64,000 bases of DNA from Chromatiales bacterium. Its GTDB lineage: Bacteria > Pseudomonadota > Gammaproteobacteria > Steroidobacterales > GCA-2729495. Position numbers and translations under genes: made by a program. Shown one piece after another: positions 24,050 through 33,464 of the stretch (position 1 is the stretch's first letter; every line of letters begins with the position of its first letter). The stretch lies in assembly GCA_002688175.1 (NCBI GenBank), contig NZCC01000003.1, positions 4,047-68,046 on the forward strand, written 5' to 3'. The notes below the pieces were generated by a model, which worked only from the letters and a program-made list of their open reading frames with translations, was not told the origin of the DNA and did no database searches.

Positions 24050-25714
24050 TCAATGCTTGAGAATATAAAAATTCTTCGTGTAGTGATGATCCATGATATT
24101 TGGTTTCCGCCCGCCAACCCAGCTCTTGACCAGGTGTTTCGATACATAAAAGTAAACCGGAATAATCGGCATATCTTCAAGCAGGACACGCTCAGCCTGG
24201 TTAAGAATATCCGCACGTGTCGATAAATTTGTCTCGCCCGCCGCGCGCTCAATCAATTCATCATAGCGTGGACTTGAATAACCTGGATGGTTCATTGCGT
24301 TGGCTGAGTGCATTAGTTGTGAAAAAGTGAATGCATCATTGTAATCACCAATCCAGCCACCCCGGAAAACCTGGGTGGTTTTCTTGAGCTGACGGGTTTC
24401 CAAAAAAACTTTCCACTCCTGGTTTAATAATTCTGTTTCTACACCCAGTGTTTGTTTCCACATCGAGGCAATGGCAACACTAAGCCGTTTATGATTTGCA
24501 CTGGTGTTATATAACAACTCAATCTTCAGTGGTTTATCGGCTGAGTACCCAGCCTCAGCATAAAGACGTTGCGCTTCAACATCGCGTTCAGCCTGGCTCC
24601 AGCCGGCCCATTCAGGAACAACCGGACTGTAGTTGGCCACCTGCGGTACCCAGCCAAAAGCCGGCAGCTCTCCGGCATTGGTAATTCGGCTGGTGATAAT
24701 TTCGCGATCAATCGCCAGCGACAACGCACGACGCAGCTGCGGGTTATTTTGAAACGGTTCACGCGTCATATTGAAGCCAAAATAGTAACTGCCAAGATAC
24801 GGTGAAATAACCAGCTGATCGCCAAGATTTTCACGAATCCATGTTAACTGTTGATACGGAATCTCCTCGGTAATATCGAGTTCATCCGCGCGAAACCTTT
24901 TCAGTTCTGCATCCTGACTTTCGATTGGATAGTAATACACGCTATCAATCGTCGTATTGACATCGTCCCGATAAAATTTATTTCGAATAAGTTTAATGTG
25001 CGATTGGACGACCCATTCATTCAGTGTATAAGCGCCGTTGCCGATCAGGCGTCCCTCGCGCGCGAACTGATTACCATATTGCTCGACCGATGCACGATGT
25101 ACCGGATACATCGTTGAGTGAGTCAGCAGGCCGGGGAAATAAGCTGTCGGCCGTTGCAGCCTGATAACCAGCGTTAAGGCATCCAGGGCTTCGACGCCCA
25201 GTTCCGCGGGTGATTTTTTACCCGTGATGACCGCCATAGCATTTACGATTGGCTCCAGGATGCTCGAGTAATGTGACATCGTGGCCGGATCAACGCTTCG
25301 TCGCAGACTGAACACAAAATCCTCTGCCGTAACCGGATCACTGTTACTCCATTGCGCATCCTCACGCAGATAGAACGTGTAAACGAGTCCGTCTGCGCTG
25401 ATATCCCAGCTTTCGGCAGCGCCGGGCACAACAGAACCATCCGGCGCTTCGAGCGTCAATCCTTCGAACAGATCGCGCAGGATATTAGAAGAAGGAACAC
25501 CTTCAGCGCGATGCGGATCAAGTGTTTGCGGCCCTGTTCCATTTCCCACATGCAGTGTCTGATCCACAGCCAATTCGGTACCCGATGGGCCACCAATCTC
25601 AACCGCAGCTGTCGGTGAACCCGCTCCATTGCCACCGCAACCAACAAACAATACGGCGACAACCGCAAAGCATGAGAGGCGTACGGACGATGCAAATATA
25701 TTCAGATGCCGCAT
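24050..25714 (-). CDS. Peptide-binding lipoprotein of ABC transporter (OppA-like, SBP family 5)
   Basis: Captures peptides outside the inner membrane for the permeases downstream. The signal peptide ends in the lipobox LFVGC (Cys26), so it is probably a lipoprotein rather than the soluble periplasmic OppA of enterics. GTGPQTLDPHRAEGVPSSNI and NGAYTLNEW are typical of family 5 solute-binding proteins. It is 554 aa. It begins 7 bp after mnmG ends, so the transporter may be read through from mnmG. Confidence 0.93.
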   Translation of the reverse strand: MRHLNIFASSVRLSCFAVVAVLFVGCGGNGAGSPTAAVEIGGPSGTELAVDQTLHVGNGTGPQTLDPHRAEGVPSSNILRDLFEGLTLEAPDGSVVPGAAESWDISADGLVYTFYLREDAQWSNSDPVTAEDFVFSLRRSVDPATMSHYSSILEPIVNAMAVITGKKSPAELGVEALDALTLVIRLQRPTAYFPGLLTHSTMYPVHRASVEQYGNQFAREGRLIGNGAYTLNEWVVQSHIKLIRNKFYRDDVNTTIDSVYYYPIESQDAELKRFRADELDITEEIPYQQLTWIRENLGDQLVISPYLGSYYFGFNMTREPFQNNPQLRRALSLAIDREIITSRITNAGELPAFGWVPQVANYSPVVPEWAGWSQAERDVEAQRLYAEAGYSADKPLKIELLYNTSANHKRLSVAIASMWKQTLGVETELLNQEWKVFLETRQLKKTTQVFRGGWIGDYNDAFTFSQLMHSANAMNHPGYSSPRYDELIERAAGETNLSTRADILNQAERVLLEDMPIIPVYFYVSKHLVKSWVGGRKPNIMDHHYTKNFYILKH

Positions 25715-25721
25715 GGTTTAC

Positions 25722-27653
25722 TCAAGCCCTCTTGAGCTGGCGTTTTTTTACATGCACCAGCAGCAATGCAATCGCAGCCGGTGTCATGCCGGAAATCCGT
25801 GAAGCCTGACCGAGTGTTGCAGGACGCGTCATCTCCAGTTTCTGACGAATCTCATTCGACAACCCACGCACGCTACCGTAATCGAGATCCTCTGGGAGGA
25901 CCGTCTGTTCATTATTCCGCGCCCGATCAATTTCTTGCTGCTGTCGGGATACGTATCCACTGTAGCGCGCATCAATTTCTACCTGATTGTCGATCTGCTC
26001 AGACATCTCAGGTGTTTCTTCCGGTTCGACTTCACGCGCACCGACTGCTGCAATGCTGGTTAACGCGCGGTAATCGAGTTCGGGCCGGCGCAGCAACTCG
26101 ATGGCTTTCTGTTCACGCCTGAGTGGTCCGCCCAGTTGAGCCTGATGTGCATCATTGAGATTGCCGGGACGGACAAGTATTTCGGCAAGGCGTGCCGTTT
26201 CCCGTTCGATGCGCTCTCGCTTGGTCACGAAAAATTGCCAGCGCTCGGCATCGATGAGTCCCAGTTCACGACCGATCTCGGTCAGACGCAGATCAGCATT
26301 ATCTTCACGTAATAACAGGCGATACTCGGCGCGACTCGTAAACATCCGGTAAGGTTCCTGCGTACCACGAGTGATCAGATCATCAACCAGCACACCGAGA
26401 TAGGCCTCATGACGCTGTGGATACCATGCATATTTTTCCTGCGCCCTGCGTGCGGCATTGATACCGGCCAGCAAACCCTGAGCACCAGCCTCCTCATAAC
26501 CCGTCGTGCCGTTAATTTGTCCGGCAAAGAACAAACCGCTAATTGCCTTGGTCTCGAGCGTCGCCCGTAAATCACGCGGGTCAAAATAATCATATTCGAT
26601 TGCATAGCCCGGGCGGGTGATTTTTGCGCCGGCAAAACCCGGAATCGTCGCAATGAACGCAAGCTGTGTATCGTACGGCAGACTCGTGGAAATACCATTG
26701 GGATACAGCTCAATAGAACTCAATCCCTCGGGCTCAACAAAAATCTGATGCGAATCCTTGTCGGCAAACCGGGTAATCTTGTCTTCAATTGACGGGCAAT
26801 AGCGCGGTCCGACCCCGTCAATCGCGCCGGTATAAAGTGGCGACCGATCGAGAGCACCACGAATAATGTCATGTGTCGCTGACGTCGTTTTCGTCAGGTG
26901 ACACGGAACCTGTCGCGGATGCTCGGTCCTCTGGCCAAGAAACGAAAAGACCGGCACCGGATCGTCGCCATGCTGTTCCGTCATCAAGCTAAAGTCGACG
27001 GTCCTCCCATCGATCCGGGGCGGTGTGCCGGTTTTCAGGCGCCCGACGCGAAACGGCATTTCTCGTAATCGATCTGCCAACCGAATTGAAGCCGGATCGC
27101 CGGCACGCCCGCCACTATGGCTCGACTGACCAACATGAATCAGGCCGCCCAAAAAAGTCCCCACCGTCAACACCACTGTCGGCGCATAAAACTTCGCGCC
27201 TAAACCTGTCACGATGCCGGTAATACGATCACCGTCAAGCAGCAAATCATCGACACTCTGTTGAAAGAGTGACAAATTAGGCTGATCATCCAGCATCTGA
27301 CGTATCGCCTGCCGGTACAAAATTCGATCGGCCTGGGCACGCGTCGCCCGAACGGCCGGTCCCTTGCTTGCATTGAGAATACGAAAATGAATACCGGCCC
27401 GGTCAATTGCCCGAGCCATCAAACCACCCAGCGCATCAATCTCTCTAGTCAGGTGGCCCTTGCCGATACCACCAATGGCCGGGTTACAGCTCATCTGGCC
27501 AAGCGTATCGAGATTCTGCGACAGCAATAAGGTACGAGCACCGGAACGCGCTGCAGCCGCAGCGGCTTCAGTCCCGGCATGTCCGCCGCCTACAACGATG
27601 ACATCAAAATTCCTGTTCACGATATCCAAAGCACTGGTTTTAAGGGCGGCCAT
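25722..27653 (-). CDS. mnmG: tRNA uridine-34 carboxymethylaminomethyl synthase, FAD subunit
   Basis: Works with MnmE to modify the wobble uridine of several tRNAs. The FAD motif [11 protein letters not shown] opens the protein and [17 protein letters not shown] is the family signature; the C-terminal helical domain ends with [16 protein letters not shown]. The ATG at 27653 gives 643 aa. A GTG at 27620 gives 632 aa, closer to E. coli (629), with GGA just before it; an upstream GTG at 27704 is less likely. mnmE lies about 6 kb away, separated by accessory genes. Confidence 0.96.
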   Translation of the reverse strand: MAALKTSALDIVNRNFDVIVVGGGHAGTEAAAAAARSGARTLLLSQNLDTLGQMSCNPAIGGIGKGHLTREIDALGGLMARAIDRAGIHFRILNASKGPAVRATRAQADRILYRQAIRQMLDDQPNLSLFQQSVDDLLLDGDRITGIVTGLGAKFYAPTVVLTVGTFLGGLIHVGQSSHSGGRAGDPASIRLADRLREMPFRVGRLKTGTPPRIDGRTVDFSLMTEQHGDDPVPVFSFLGQRTEHPRQVPCHLTKTTSATHDIIRGALDRSPLYTGAIDGVGPRYCPSIEDKITRFADKDSHQIFVEPEGLSSIELYPNGISTSLPYDTQLAFIATIPGFAGAKITRPGYAIEYDYFDPRDLRATLETKAISGLFFAGQINGTTGYEEAGAQGLLAGINAARRAQEKYAWYPQRHEAYLGVLVDDLITRGTQEPYRMFTSRAEYRLLLREDNADLRLTEIGRELGLIDAERWQFFVTKRERIERETARLAEILVRPGNLNDAHQAQLGGPLRREQKAIELLRRPELDYRALTSIAAVGAREVEPEETPEMSEQIDNQVEIDARYSGYVSRQQQEIDRARNNEQTVLPEDLDYGSVRGLSNEIRQKLEMTRPATLGQASRISGMTPAAIALLLVHVKKRQLKRA

Positions 27654-28037
27654 TCTACTGTGGAAATGGTAGTGGGTCACTGTTGTTCCATTTATTTCAG
27701 CCACTTACGTGGAGACGGATGCATTTTCGGAATGCGCTCCGGCTAACCCTTTGCAGGAAACATAAACAGCCCCATGGCCTCCAATGATAGCGGGACTTGT
27801 TACTTATTGGCTGCAAGGCGGAAGTTGCTTCACCTCTCCCGGCCACTATTTAACATAATCCGTTTAGCCCTCAATGCCAATTCAATCACGGTAATAACAG
27901 CGCCAATTTGCCAGCATTCGGTATCTTGTTTATCTGGTTCACCTGTAGTGAGCGCAACGCCATATTCTTCCAGGGTTATTGACGCCCACCCCGACAGCGA
28001 TCTGTCGCCGAGCGATGCAACCACCAAATTGGAGCCG
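27654..28037. other. Intergenic, mnmG to GGDEF-like gene
   Basis: This 384-bp divergent gap should hold the promoters of mnmG and of the GGDEF-like gene. An open frame continues upstream from 28038 to 27774, but its translation lacks any protein-like pattern. No tRNA or hairpin was seen. Confidence 0.4.
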
Positions 28038-29147
28038 ATGGAGCAATTTCATCTGGTCCTCTCGATCTACATCGGCTGGTCTGTCATTGCCTGGCTCAGT
28101 CACATGGCCGGTATGGTCACCATCAGTTCACGGACTGCCGTTATAAACCTTATCGGTATTTGCGCTACCAACGTGCTGTTCTTCACCATCGCCCGCAGCC
28201 CTTCACCACATAGACCCAGCGACGAAATAACGGCTCTTGCACAAAGCGTGGTCGGTATCGCCTGGGCCACACTATTTACATTTATGAGTTCAGGCAGCGG
28301 TGAACTGAGCATCACCATTTATGCATCAATAGTATTGTTTGCAATGCTGCGTGTGAGGCGGCATGTCCTGAACCAGATCACCATCTTTGCTGTAAGCAGC
28401 TACATGATCGTGTTCATCATCAAGATGCTATCCAGAGAACCGCCGTCAATAACGCCAGACAACCTGGTGCAAATGCTGATTTTTGCCGGCATCATGTTGT
28501 GCCTTGCGGGTACCGGTCGCTATGTTTATCGACGACATAACCGTATCAAGCGCGAGTGCGCCCAATTACAGGAAAAACTACGCCGCGATCACACAAATGA
28601 TAGAGTTAATTCAGTCAATCGCCGCTACATCCTGGATTTGTTGGCACGAGAGAAAGGCAGGGCAGATCGCTCCAACATTCCATTTTGCGTCTGTATCTTC
28701 CATGCCGATCATGTTGATATGCTCTCGGCAAATGTGGAACAAGACGTCAAGCGGCTCACGCTGAAAAATGTCGAGGCCATCATCCGTTCAGAGCTACGAG
28801 ATATGGATTCACTGAATGCAACCGGTTTTCACGATTGTTTCGGGACATACAGTGACAAGGAATTTATCGCAATCCTGCCACAAACAAATCTGGCCGGCGC
28901 CCAAAACTCGGCAAAACGCGTGCTTAATATCACAGCCCAACACGAAATAGTCGATGATCACATCAGGTTATGCGGTGGTATCGCCGAATACCGTCGCGGC
29001 GAATTAATTACTGTCTTGCTTGAGCGTGCAGAAGAATCTCTGAACAGAGCGCGTGCGTTGGGCGCCAATTGTGTCTGTTGCAGTGATAGTGAAACGCAAA
29101 AAACTGATAGCGCAGAAATCGTCAACCTGGATACACGTCGCAGATAA
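28038..29147 (+). CDS. Membrane protein with degenerate GGDEF domain
   Basis: The N-terminal half has about six hydrophobic segments (residues 5-165), then a charged linker, then a C-terminal domain that aligns by pattern with diguanylate cyclases: NRRYILDLLAREKGRADR, RDMDSLN, FIAILP, AEESLNRARALGANCV. The catalytic GGDEF is replaced by SDKEF (about 272-276) and the metal-binding Asp region reads FHADHVD, so cyclase activity is unlikely. It may sense or scaffold instead. The ATG at 28038 (GGAG just upstream) gives 369 aa. An in-frame start at 27774 would add 88 residues of unconvincing sequence. Confidence 0.7.
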   Translation: MEQFHLVLSIYIGWSVIAWLSHMAGMVTISSRTAVINLIGICATNVLFFTIARSPSPHRPSDEITALAQSVVGIAWATLFTFMSSGSGELSITIYASIVLFAMLRVRRHVLNQITIFAVSSYMIVFIIKMLSREPPSITPDNLVQMLIFAGIMLCLAGTGRYVYRRHNRIKRECAQLQEKLRRDHTNDRVNSVNRRYILDLLAREKGRADRSNIPFCVCIFHADHVDMLSANVEQDVKRLTLKNVEAIIRSELRDMDSLNATGFHDCFGTYSDKEFIAILPQTNLAGAQNSAKRVLNITAQHEIVDDHIRLCGGIAEYRRGELITVLLERAEESLNRARALGANCVCCSDSETQKTDSAEIVNLDTRRR

Positions 29148-29158
29148 CTATTGTAATA

Positions 29159-29192
29159 AAGCCGGGTGGGTCTGACCAGACCCACCCGGCTT
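29159..29192. terminator. Bidirectional Rho-independent terminator
   Basis: A perfect 15-bp inverted repeat (AAGCCGGGTGGGTCT and its complement) with a 4-nt GACC loop, flanked by T-rich sequence on both strands. It lies between the convergent GGDEF-like gene and the CbiX-like operon and fits termination of both. Confidence 0.88.
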
Positions 29193-29240
29193 ATTATTTA
29201 ATATGGCCCCGGCCAATCGCCGGCCATAGCGGCTGGAGCT

Positions 29241-30188
29241 TCAGCTACCGATCAGCCTGGCGAGTCGCCCGGTCGTCAGACTCTCTTCGATAGACTGTAC
29301 GACCCAGTTGTTCAGGTTCTCATCCGGGAGAATTGCCTCGGGCTCGTTATACAACACGTCATCCGGACGAATAGACTGCCGCCCGGCTTCACCGATGATG
29401 TCCCGCTGAAACATGTAATCGTAAGCAACATAGACCGAGATAAGAACGTTCTTCTTTTTCTCTTCCAAAATCTGGTTGATGGCCTTTTTTGTCGGCTCGA
29501 TGGAATAGTTAACGAGATGTCCGCTCCAGGCCGAGTTAACGATATCGATATCCAGATTTTCTTTGAGGTGCTCTCCAAGTTCAGTCATGAGTTCTTCCCA
29601 TTGCTGATTGAACCCCTGATCACCATAAGCTGCGAGTGTCACGCCGACATCACTGCCTTCAACACCTTCAAGCAATGACTTGGTGCGACGCAGAATGTTA
29701 GTTTTCAGGAACTCTGTCGCATCAATGGTTTCCAGAAGCGTAACGCGGGCGCGTGGACGATAGACAGGCACACCTTCCTTCGGCAAAGACTCGAGCACAT
29801 CCTTGTCGTTCTTCAGCCCAAGCCCGTTGGGTAGATCTGAATTTGTATGGCCGCCAACGGTCAGAAACAGCGGCAGCGCGATGACTTCATCATAACCTTC
29901 GTCATCGAATGCCTTCATCTGCGTGGCAATTGACGGTTCGGTATATTCGTTGAACGCCGTCTTAACACCCTGCACATTGGGCAAAGCGAGTAATTTGTCA
30001 TCGACAGCCTTTTCAACATCTACCAGCATGTCACGCCAGGCTTTCTGTTCCGATCCGTGATTGACGAGCAAAATGCCGATCTTTGGTCCTGTATCTGCGC
30101 TTGCCGCCGGTTCAGATGACTGACCGCAACCGGTTAGCAACAGCGTAATCGACGCGCTAGCAATTAATACCGTCCATAACTTACTCAT
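29241..30188 (-). CDS. CbiX/SirB-like chelatase-family lipoprotein (third gene of cassette)
   Basis: A 315-aa lipoprotein: a signal peptide with lipobox LLTGC (Cys21), then a chelatase-like fold. The N-terminal half keeps both metal-site His positions of CbiX/SirB proteins: H44 in ILLVNHGS and H114 in LPLFLTVGGHTNSDLP. The second half repeats the fold more loosely (VTLAAYGDQGFNQQ). Known relatives insert cobalt or iron into sirohydrochlorin in the cytoplasm; here the protein would act outside the inner membrane, so its role is unknown. The ATG at 30188 has a strong AGGAGAGA site; an upstream in-frame ATG at 30221 overlaps the preceding gene. Confidence 0.82.
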   Translation of the reverse strand: MSKLWTVLIASASITLLLTGCGQSSEPAASADTGPKIGILLVNHGSEQKAWRDMLVDVEKAVDDKLLALPNVQGVKTAFNEYTEPSIATQMKAFDDEGYDEVIALPLFLTVGGHTNSDLPNGLGLKNDKDVLESLPKEGVPVYRPRARVTLLETIDATEFLKTNILRRTKSLLEGVEGSDVGVTLAAYGDQGFNQQWEELMTELGEHLKENLDIDIVNSAWSGHLVNYSIEPTKKAINQILEEKKKNVLISVYVAYDYMFQRDIIGEAGRQSIRPDDVLYNEPEAILPDENLNNWVVQSIEESLTTGRLARLIGS

Positions 30189-30217
30189 TTCTCTCTCCTG
30201 TTGAATGACCGGGCGAC

Positions 30218-31663
30218 TCATGCACCAGCCGGTTGCCCGACAACGTCCTGATTGGGTCGTCCGGTTTCACGATTTCCCTGTCTCACTGATTTTGATTTTG
30301 CCATAAATGTAATGCCGTCGAGAACAGCCCCGGTCGGGCACAGCATACGGCACCACAGCATTGGATAGTATGCGGATACCAGAACCGCCGCCAGAGACAG
30401 CCAGAACCATTGCGATTCAAGAATTTCAAGGCCGAACAAATCCGGGAACAATTCAAAGCTGCCCCAGTCCGGGAGCCCGCTGACGATACCCGCAATCAAC
30501 GTTATGGTAATTGCCCAGCGAATCAGGTCCAGTACTCGATTAGATACTTTCAGCCTGCCATGCCACGGAATTATTCGTACCAATAATCTTTGTACGTTCC
30601 CGTAGGGGCAAATATAACGGCAATACGTATTTGAATCCCAAATAGAGCTGAGCAAAACAATGGCCGCATAAATACCGAGAATATAAGACCAGCCGATGCC
30701 CAGGAACGGCTGTGTGAAAGTCGCGTAGGTGAACGAGTTATTTTGGAAAAAACCCAGATAGGCGATAGTCACAATGCCATAGGCCAAACTCCATTGCGGT
30801 GAACGTCGGTTAAGCCGCGAAAAGGCAATAATGAACAGTACGATTATCAGTGCGGCATCGATGACCCAGGTGCTCGGCAATACCGGTACGGTCTCGAACC
30901 CGGCCGGGTTCGTATCAATATAAATCTCCAGCGGTGATTCGCGCGCTATGCTGACGAGATCGCTGACGCTACGAGCAACACCCTCGGTCGTCAGTGATGC
31001 GCCGCTGACGATATCAACTTCATAGGTCTTGTCGTCGAGTGGAATGCTCTGGAAGCGCTCGTAGAATCCATCGTCCTCGATATCATTAAGATAACTTGTC
31101 GTCTCCATTGAGAATACGTGGGTAACAGACCGGATCTTGCCGTCTACACCGACTACCATGCCGATATCGATGGGTCCGGCATAGCCCTTTATATTTTTGT
31201 TCAGGCCGGTGTTCTCGAAATAAAGTTGCTCTACCCGGCCTTCGACATTACGCTCCTCGGCATAGTACATATCCAGCGCGGTCTTGAGCTTCACGCCATC
31301 CGGGTTTGACGCATGGAGCTTCGCATTTTCAAATACTCGCTCAGCAACCTCCGGTGCAAGCCCCGGGTTAGTCCGGGAATCTCCGATGATTCCAAAATCA
31401 TGCCGCTGCTCATTCTTTGCAGTCATGATGTGGTAATACGGATTTCTTTCCGTATCACCGACTACGCCAAATTTTGGCGGAATATACTCCTCGCCGGCGC
31501 GGACCGGTTCGGTGTACCCGGTCACAAATTCTTCGAATTTGAATACCGGTGGGCGTTCCTGCAGCGGGCCGTTAATCAAGAAGAAAACAAACCCCGCAAC
31601 GGCAATCGCCGTCAGACCGATCTTGGACAACGGCAATACCGGGCTGTTAACAGTTGTGTTCAT
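30218..31663 (-). CDS. FMN-binding, NosR/NapH-like transmembrane electron-transfer protein
   Basis: A 481-aa membrane protein. One helix (about 13-31) leads to an extracytoplasmic FMN-binding domain with SGASLTTEGV (220-229); Thr225 matches the position where ApbE attaches FMN in NqrC/RnfG proteins. About five helices follow (264-433), with CRYICPYG (C348, C352) and CRMLCPTG (C438, C442), the CX3CP motifs of NosR and NapH. The ferredoxin-type 4Fe-4S motifs of NosR are absent. It probably moves electrons between the membrane and a periplasmic partner. It lies between two chelatase-like lipoprotein genes with gaps of about 30 bp. No apbE is in this window. Confidence 0.82.
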   Translation of the reverse strand: MNTTVNSPVLPLSKIGLTAIAVAGFVFFLINGPLQERPPVFKFEEFVTGYTEPVRAGEEYIPPKFGVVGDTERNPYYHIMTAKNEQRHDFGIIGDSRTNPGLAPEVAERVFENAKLHASNPDGVKLKTALDMYYAEERNVEGRVEQLYFENTGLNKNIKGYAGPIDIGMVVGVDGKIRSVTHVFSMETTSYLNDIEDDGFYERFQSIPLDDKTYEVDIVSGASLTTEGVARSVSDLVSIARESPLEIYIDTNPAGFETVPVLPSTWVIDAALIIVLFIIAFSRLNRRSPQWSLAYGIVTIAYLGFFQNNSFTYATFTQPFLGIGWSYILGIYAAIVLLSSIWDSNTYCRYICPYGNVQRLLVRIIPWHGRLKVSNRVLDLIRWAITITLIAGIVSGLPDWGSFELFPDLFGLEILESQWFWLSLAAVLVSAYYPMLWCRMLCPTGAVLDGITFMAKSKSVRQGNRETGRPNQDVVGQPAGA

Positions 31664-31695
31664 AATTGTTCCGGCATCGTGTCAACCCAGTGGCA

Positions 31696-32670
31696 TCACT
31701 CGAGTTCACTGGGGGTAAGGACCTCACCGACAATATCTGCCCCGGCCTGGTGAATACGTTCCACGCCTTCCTGAACAATCCTGACTACATAATCGTTAAC
31801 CTTGGGATCAGGGAGAACGGCATCTGGCTTATAACGTAGCCTCGAAGATGTCGGTATGGCATTGACGGCAGCTGCAATCGTATTGACCTGCAACATTTCA
31901 TCGATGCCGAGCAGAACCGGGATGACGAGCACCTCTTCTTCGAGATCAAGTATCTCCTGGATCGCTTTGACTACCGGCTCTCCCGAGTAATCAACCAGAT
32001 CACCGGCGAATGCATAGCCGACGGTATCGATTTCGCTCTTGATCTTCAGGTAGCGACCGAGACCCTCCATGATTTCCTGCATTTGCTGGCCATAGGCCTG
32101 ATCGCCATAGCCCACCAGCAGGACGCCCATATCGTCACCACTGTCTTCGCCCTGCAAGGCCAAAACCCGGCGCAGCACATTTTTCTTCAGTGCACCGCCT
32201 TCATTCAGGGATGGCGTCACACTGATACGTGCGAGCGGATAATAGACCTCGAAGCCTTCTTTTTCGAGTTGCTTCATTTGTCCGGCGGCCGAACGTACAC
32301 CGACCAGATATTGCATGTAGTCATTCGAGCGCACCGATTCAGCCGCGATCAGCAACGGCACGACGATCACTTCATCATAACCGGCCTCATCAAGGAGACG
32401 CATTTGTGAAGCAATATTCGGCGTAGACTCATCGATGTAGGCAAGCCGAACCTCAGTGATATTCGTACTGCTGAGGATCGGTTCACGAACCTCGGCGGCC
32501 AGCGTTTCGAGCTGCTTGGTCCATTGAGCTGATTGTGATCCGTGCGCTACGAGCAAGACAGCAATACTGGTTTTACTGGGATCGACAGGCGCGGGTCCAC
32601 TGTCACAGGCCGTCAACAAGGTTACAGTGCAGATCCCGGCCAACACCAGGCTATAGATGTTTCTGATCAA
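31696..32670 (-). CDS. CbiX/SirB-like chelatase-family lipoprotein (first gene of cassette)
   Basis: A 324-aa lipoprotein with lipobox LLTAC (Cys22). The N-terminal chelatase-like half has VLLVAHGSQ (H43), the family's first metal ligand, but the second His site is lost: VVPLLIAAESVRSNDY replaces the PLFL-x-GxHxxxD pattern seen in its partner. The second half repeats the fold (VLLVGYGDQAYG). It starts with TTG at 32670, supported by AGGAG six bases upstream. It is first in the operon, 32 bp before the FMN-binding membrane protein. Substrate unknown. Confidence 0.8.
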   Translation of the reverse strand: MIRNIYSLVLAGICTVTLLTACDSGPAPVDPSKTSIAVLLVAHGSQSAQWTKQLETLAAEVREPILSSTNITEVRLAYIDESTPNIASQMRLLDEAGYDEVIVVPLLIAAESVRSNDYMQYLVGVRSAAGQMKQLEKEGFEVYYPLARISVTPSLNEGGALKKNVLRRVLALQGEDSGDDMGVLLVGYGDQAYGQQMQEIMEGLGRYLKIKSEIDTVGYAFAGDLVDYSGEPVVKAIQEILDLEEEVLVIPVLLGIDEMLQVNTIAAAVNAIPTSSRLRYKPDAVLPDPKVNDYVVRIVQEGVERIHQAGADIVGEVLTPSELE

Positions 32671-33053
32671 TTTATTCTCCTACTGGTCGGAAATTCAGCT
32701 AACCAATGCCGCAGAACGACATTTTGTCACCCATACCGATTTCTCGCCGTAATTACCGAATGAATTCCTTGGTTTACACGATTTTCGTTGCGACCTTTTC
32801 CTCCGCTAGAGCGGCCCGGTCGTCTGTAATCTATCGCTGCAGCCGGAACTTTAGCAGAAAAAGGGGCCAAATCCTTGCTGGACCGTAACAGTGTGTAACA
32901 AATTGTTACGTATTGGCTTGAGTCAGGATGCGCTTTTCGTCACCTGGTCAGCACAATGGAACAGGGGATGCCTGCACGCCGTCGATTCCTATATGCTAGA
33001 TTATTGTAATAATAAATGTTCAGTCCGTTTGTCTCTCAGGTGGAGTCAATTAA
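32671..33053. other. Divergent intergenic region upstream of the CbiX-like operon
   Basis: This 383-bp gap lies between the CbiX-like operon and a small membrane protein and must hold both promoters. A palindrome sits at 32895-32909. No convincing protein was found here. Confidence 0.4.
32895..32909. promoter_or_regulatory. Palindrome, possible operator
   Basis: GTAACAA-A-TTGTTAC is a perfect 7-bp inverted repeat around one base. Another GTAACA lies just upstream at 32885. It is about 145 bp before the small membrane protein and 225 bp before the CbiX-like operon. The binding protein is not known. Confidence 0.4.
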
Positions 33054-33464
33054 ATGACAACAATTGCAATTCGTATCGTAATACTCAGCGCTGTAATGGC
33101 TGTGTACATCGGCGTGGCATTTCGTGGTGTCGAGTACGACCCGTTGGAAACAGGGCCGGCTTTGTTAGGGTATTTTCTTGCCTTCACCATTTGGACACTG
33201 ATAGCAGCGCCGCTATATAAGATAAAAACTCAGGCGGATGAAGCATCACTGGCCACATTCACTTTTCGCTGCTGGGCGATCACTGCAACGCTGGCAACCT
33301 GCGTAATAATCTTTTACTCCATGACAGATATTGCCTCGGCCGGTGAATTTCGCGACAACATCATCGTCGGCACGATCCTCATGGCCGTGATAGTCGTGGC
33401 GCTAAATTATGCGCTGATCATTGCACTGCGAAGTCTGCTGTCGAAGCGGCGTCGAGCCCGGTAA
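33054..33464 (+). CDS. Small four-helix membrane protein, unknown function
   Basis: Not recognised. The 136-aa protein has four predicted helices (about 5-23, 36-53, 71-90, 104-126) and ends with an Arg/Lys-rich tail SKRRRAR, which would face the cytoplasm. It has no Cys, His cluster or known motif apart from these helices. A good ribosome site (AGGTGGAG) precedes the ATG. It is divergent from the CbiX-like operon and convergent with mnmE, so it may be a partner of the operon or an unrelated resident. Confidence 0.65.
   Translation: MTTIAIRIVILSAVMAVYIGVAFRGVEYDPLETGPALLGYFLAFTIWTLIAAPLYKIKTQADEASLATFTFRCWAITATLATCVIIFYSMTDIASAGEFRDNIIVGTILMAVIVVALNYALIIALRSLLSKRRRAR

Noticed and set aside
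27774-28037. Upstream extension of the GGDEF-like gene
   Set aside because: The 88 extra residues look unlike protein and would precede the first membrane helix without a signal; the ATG at 28038 fits better.
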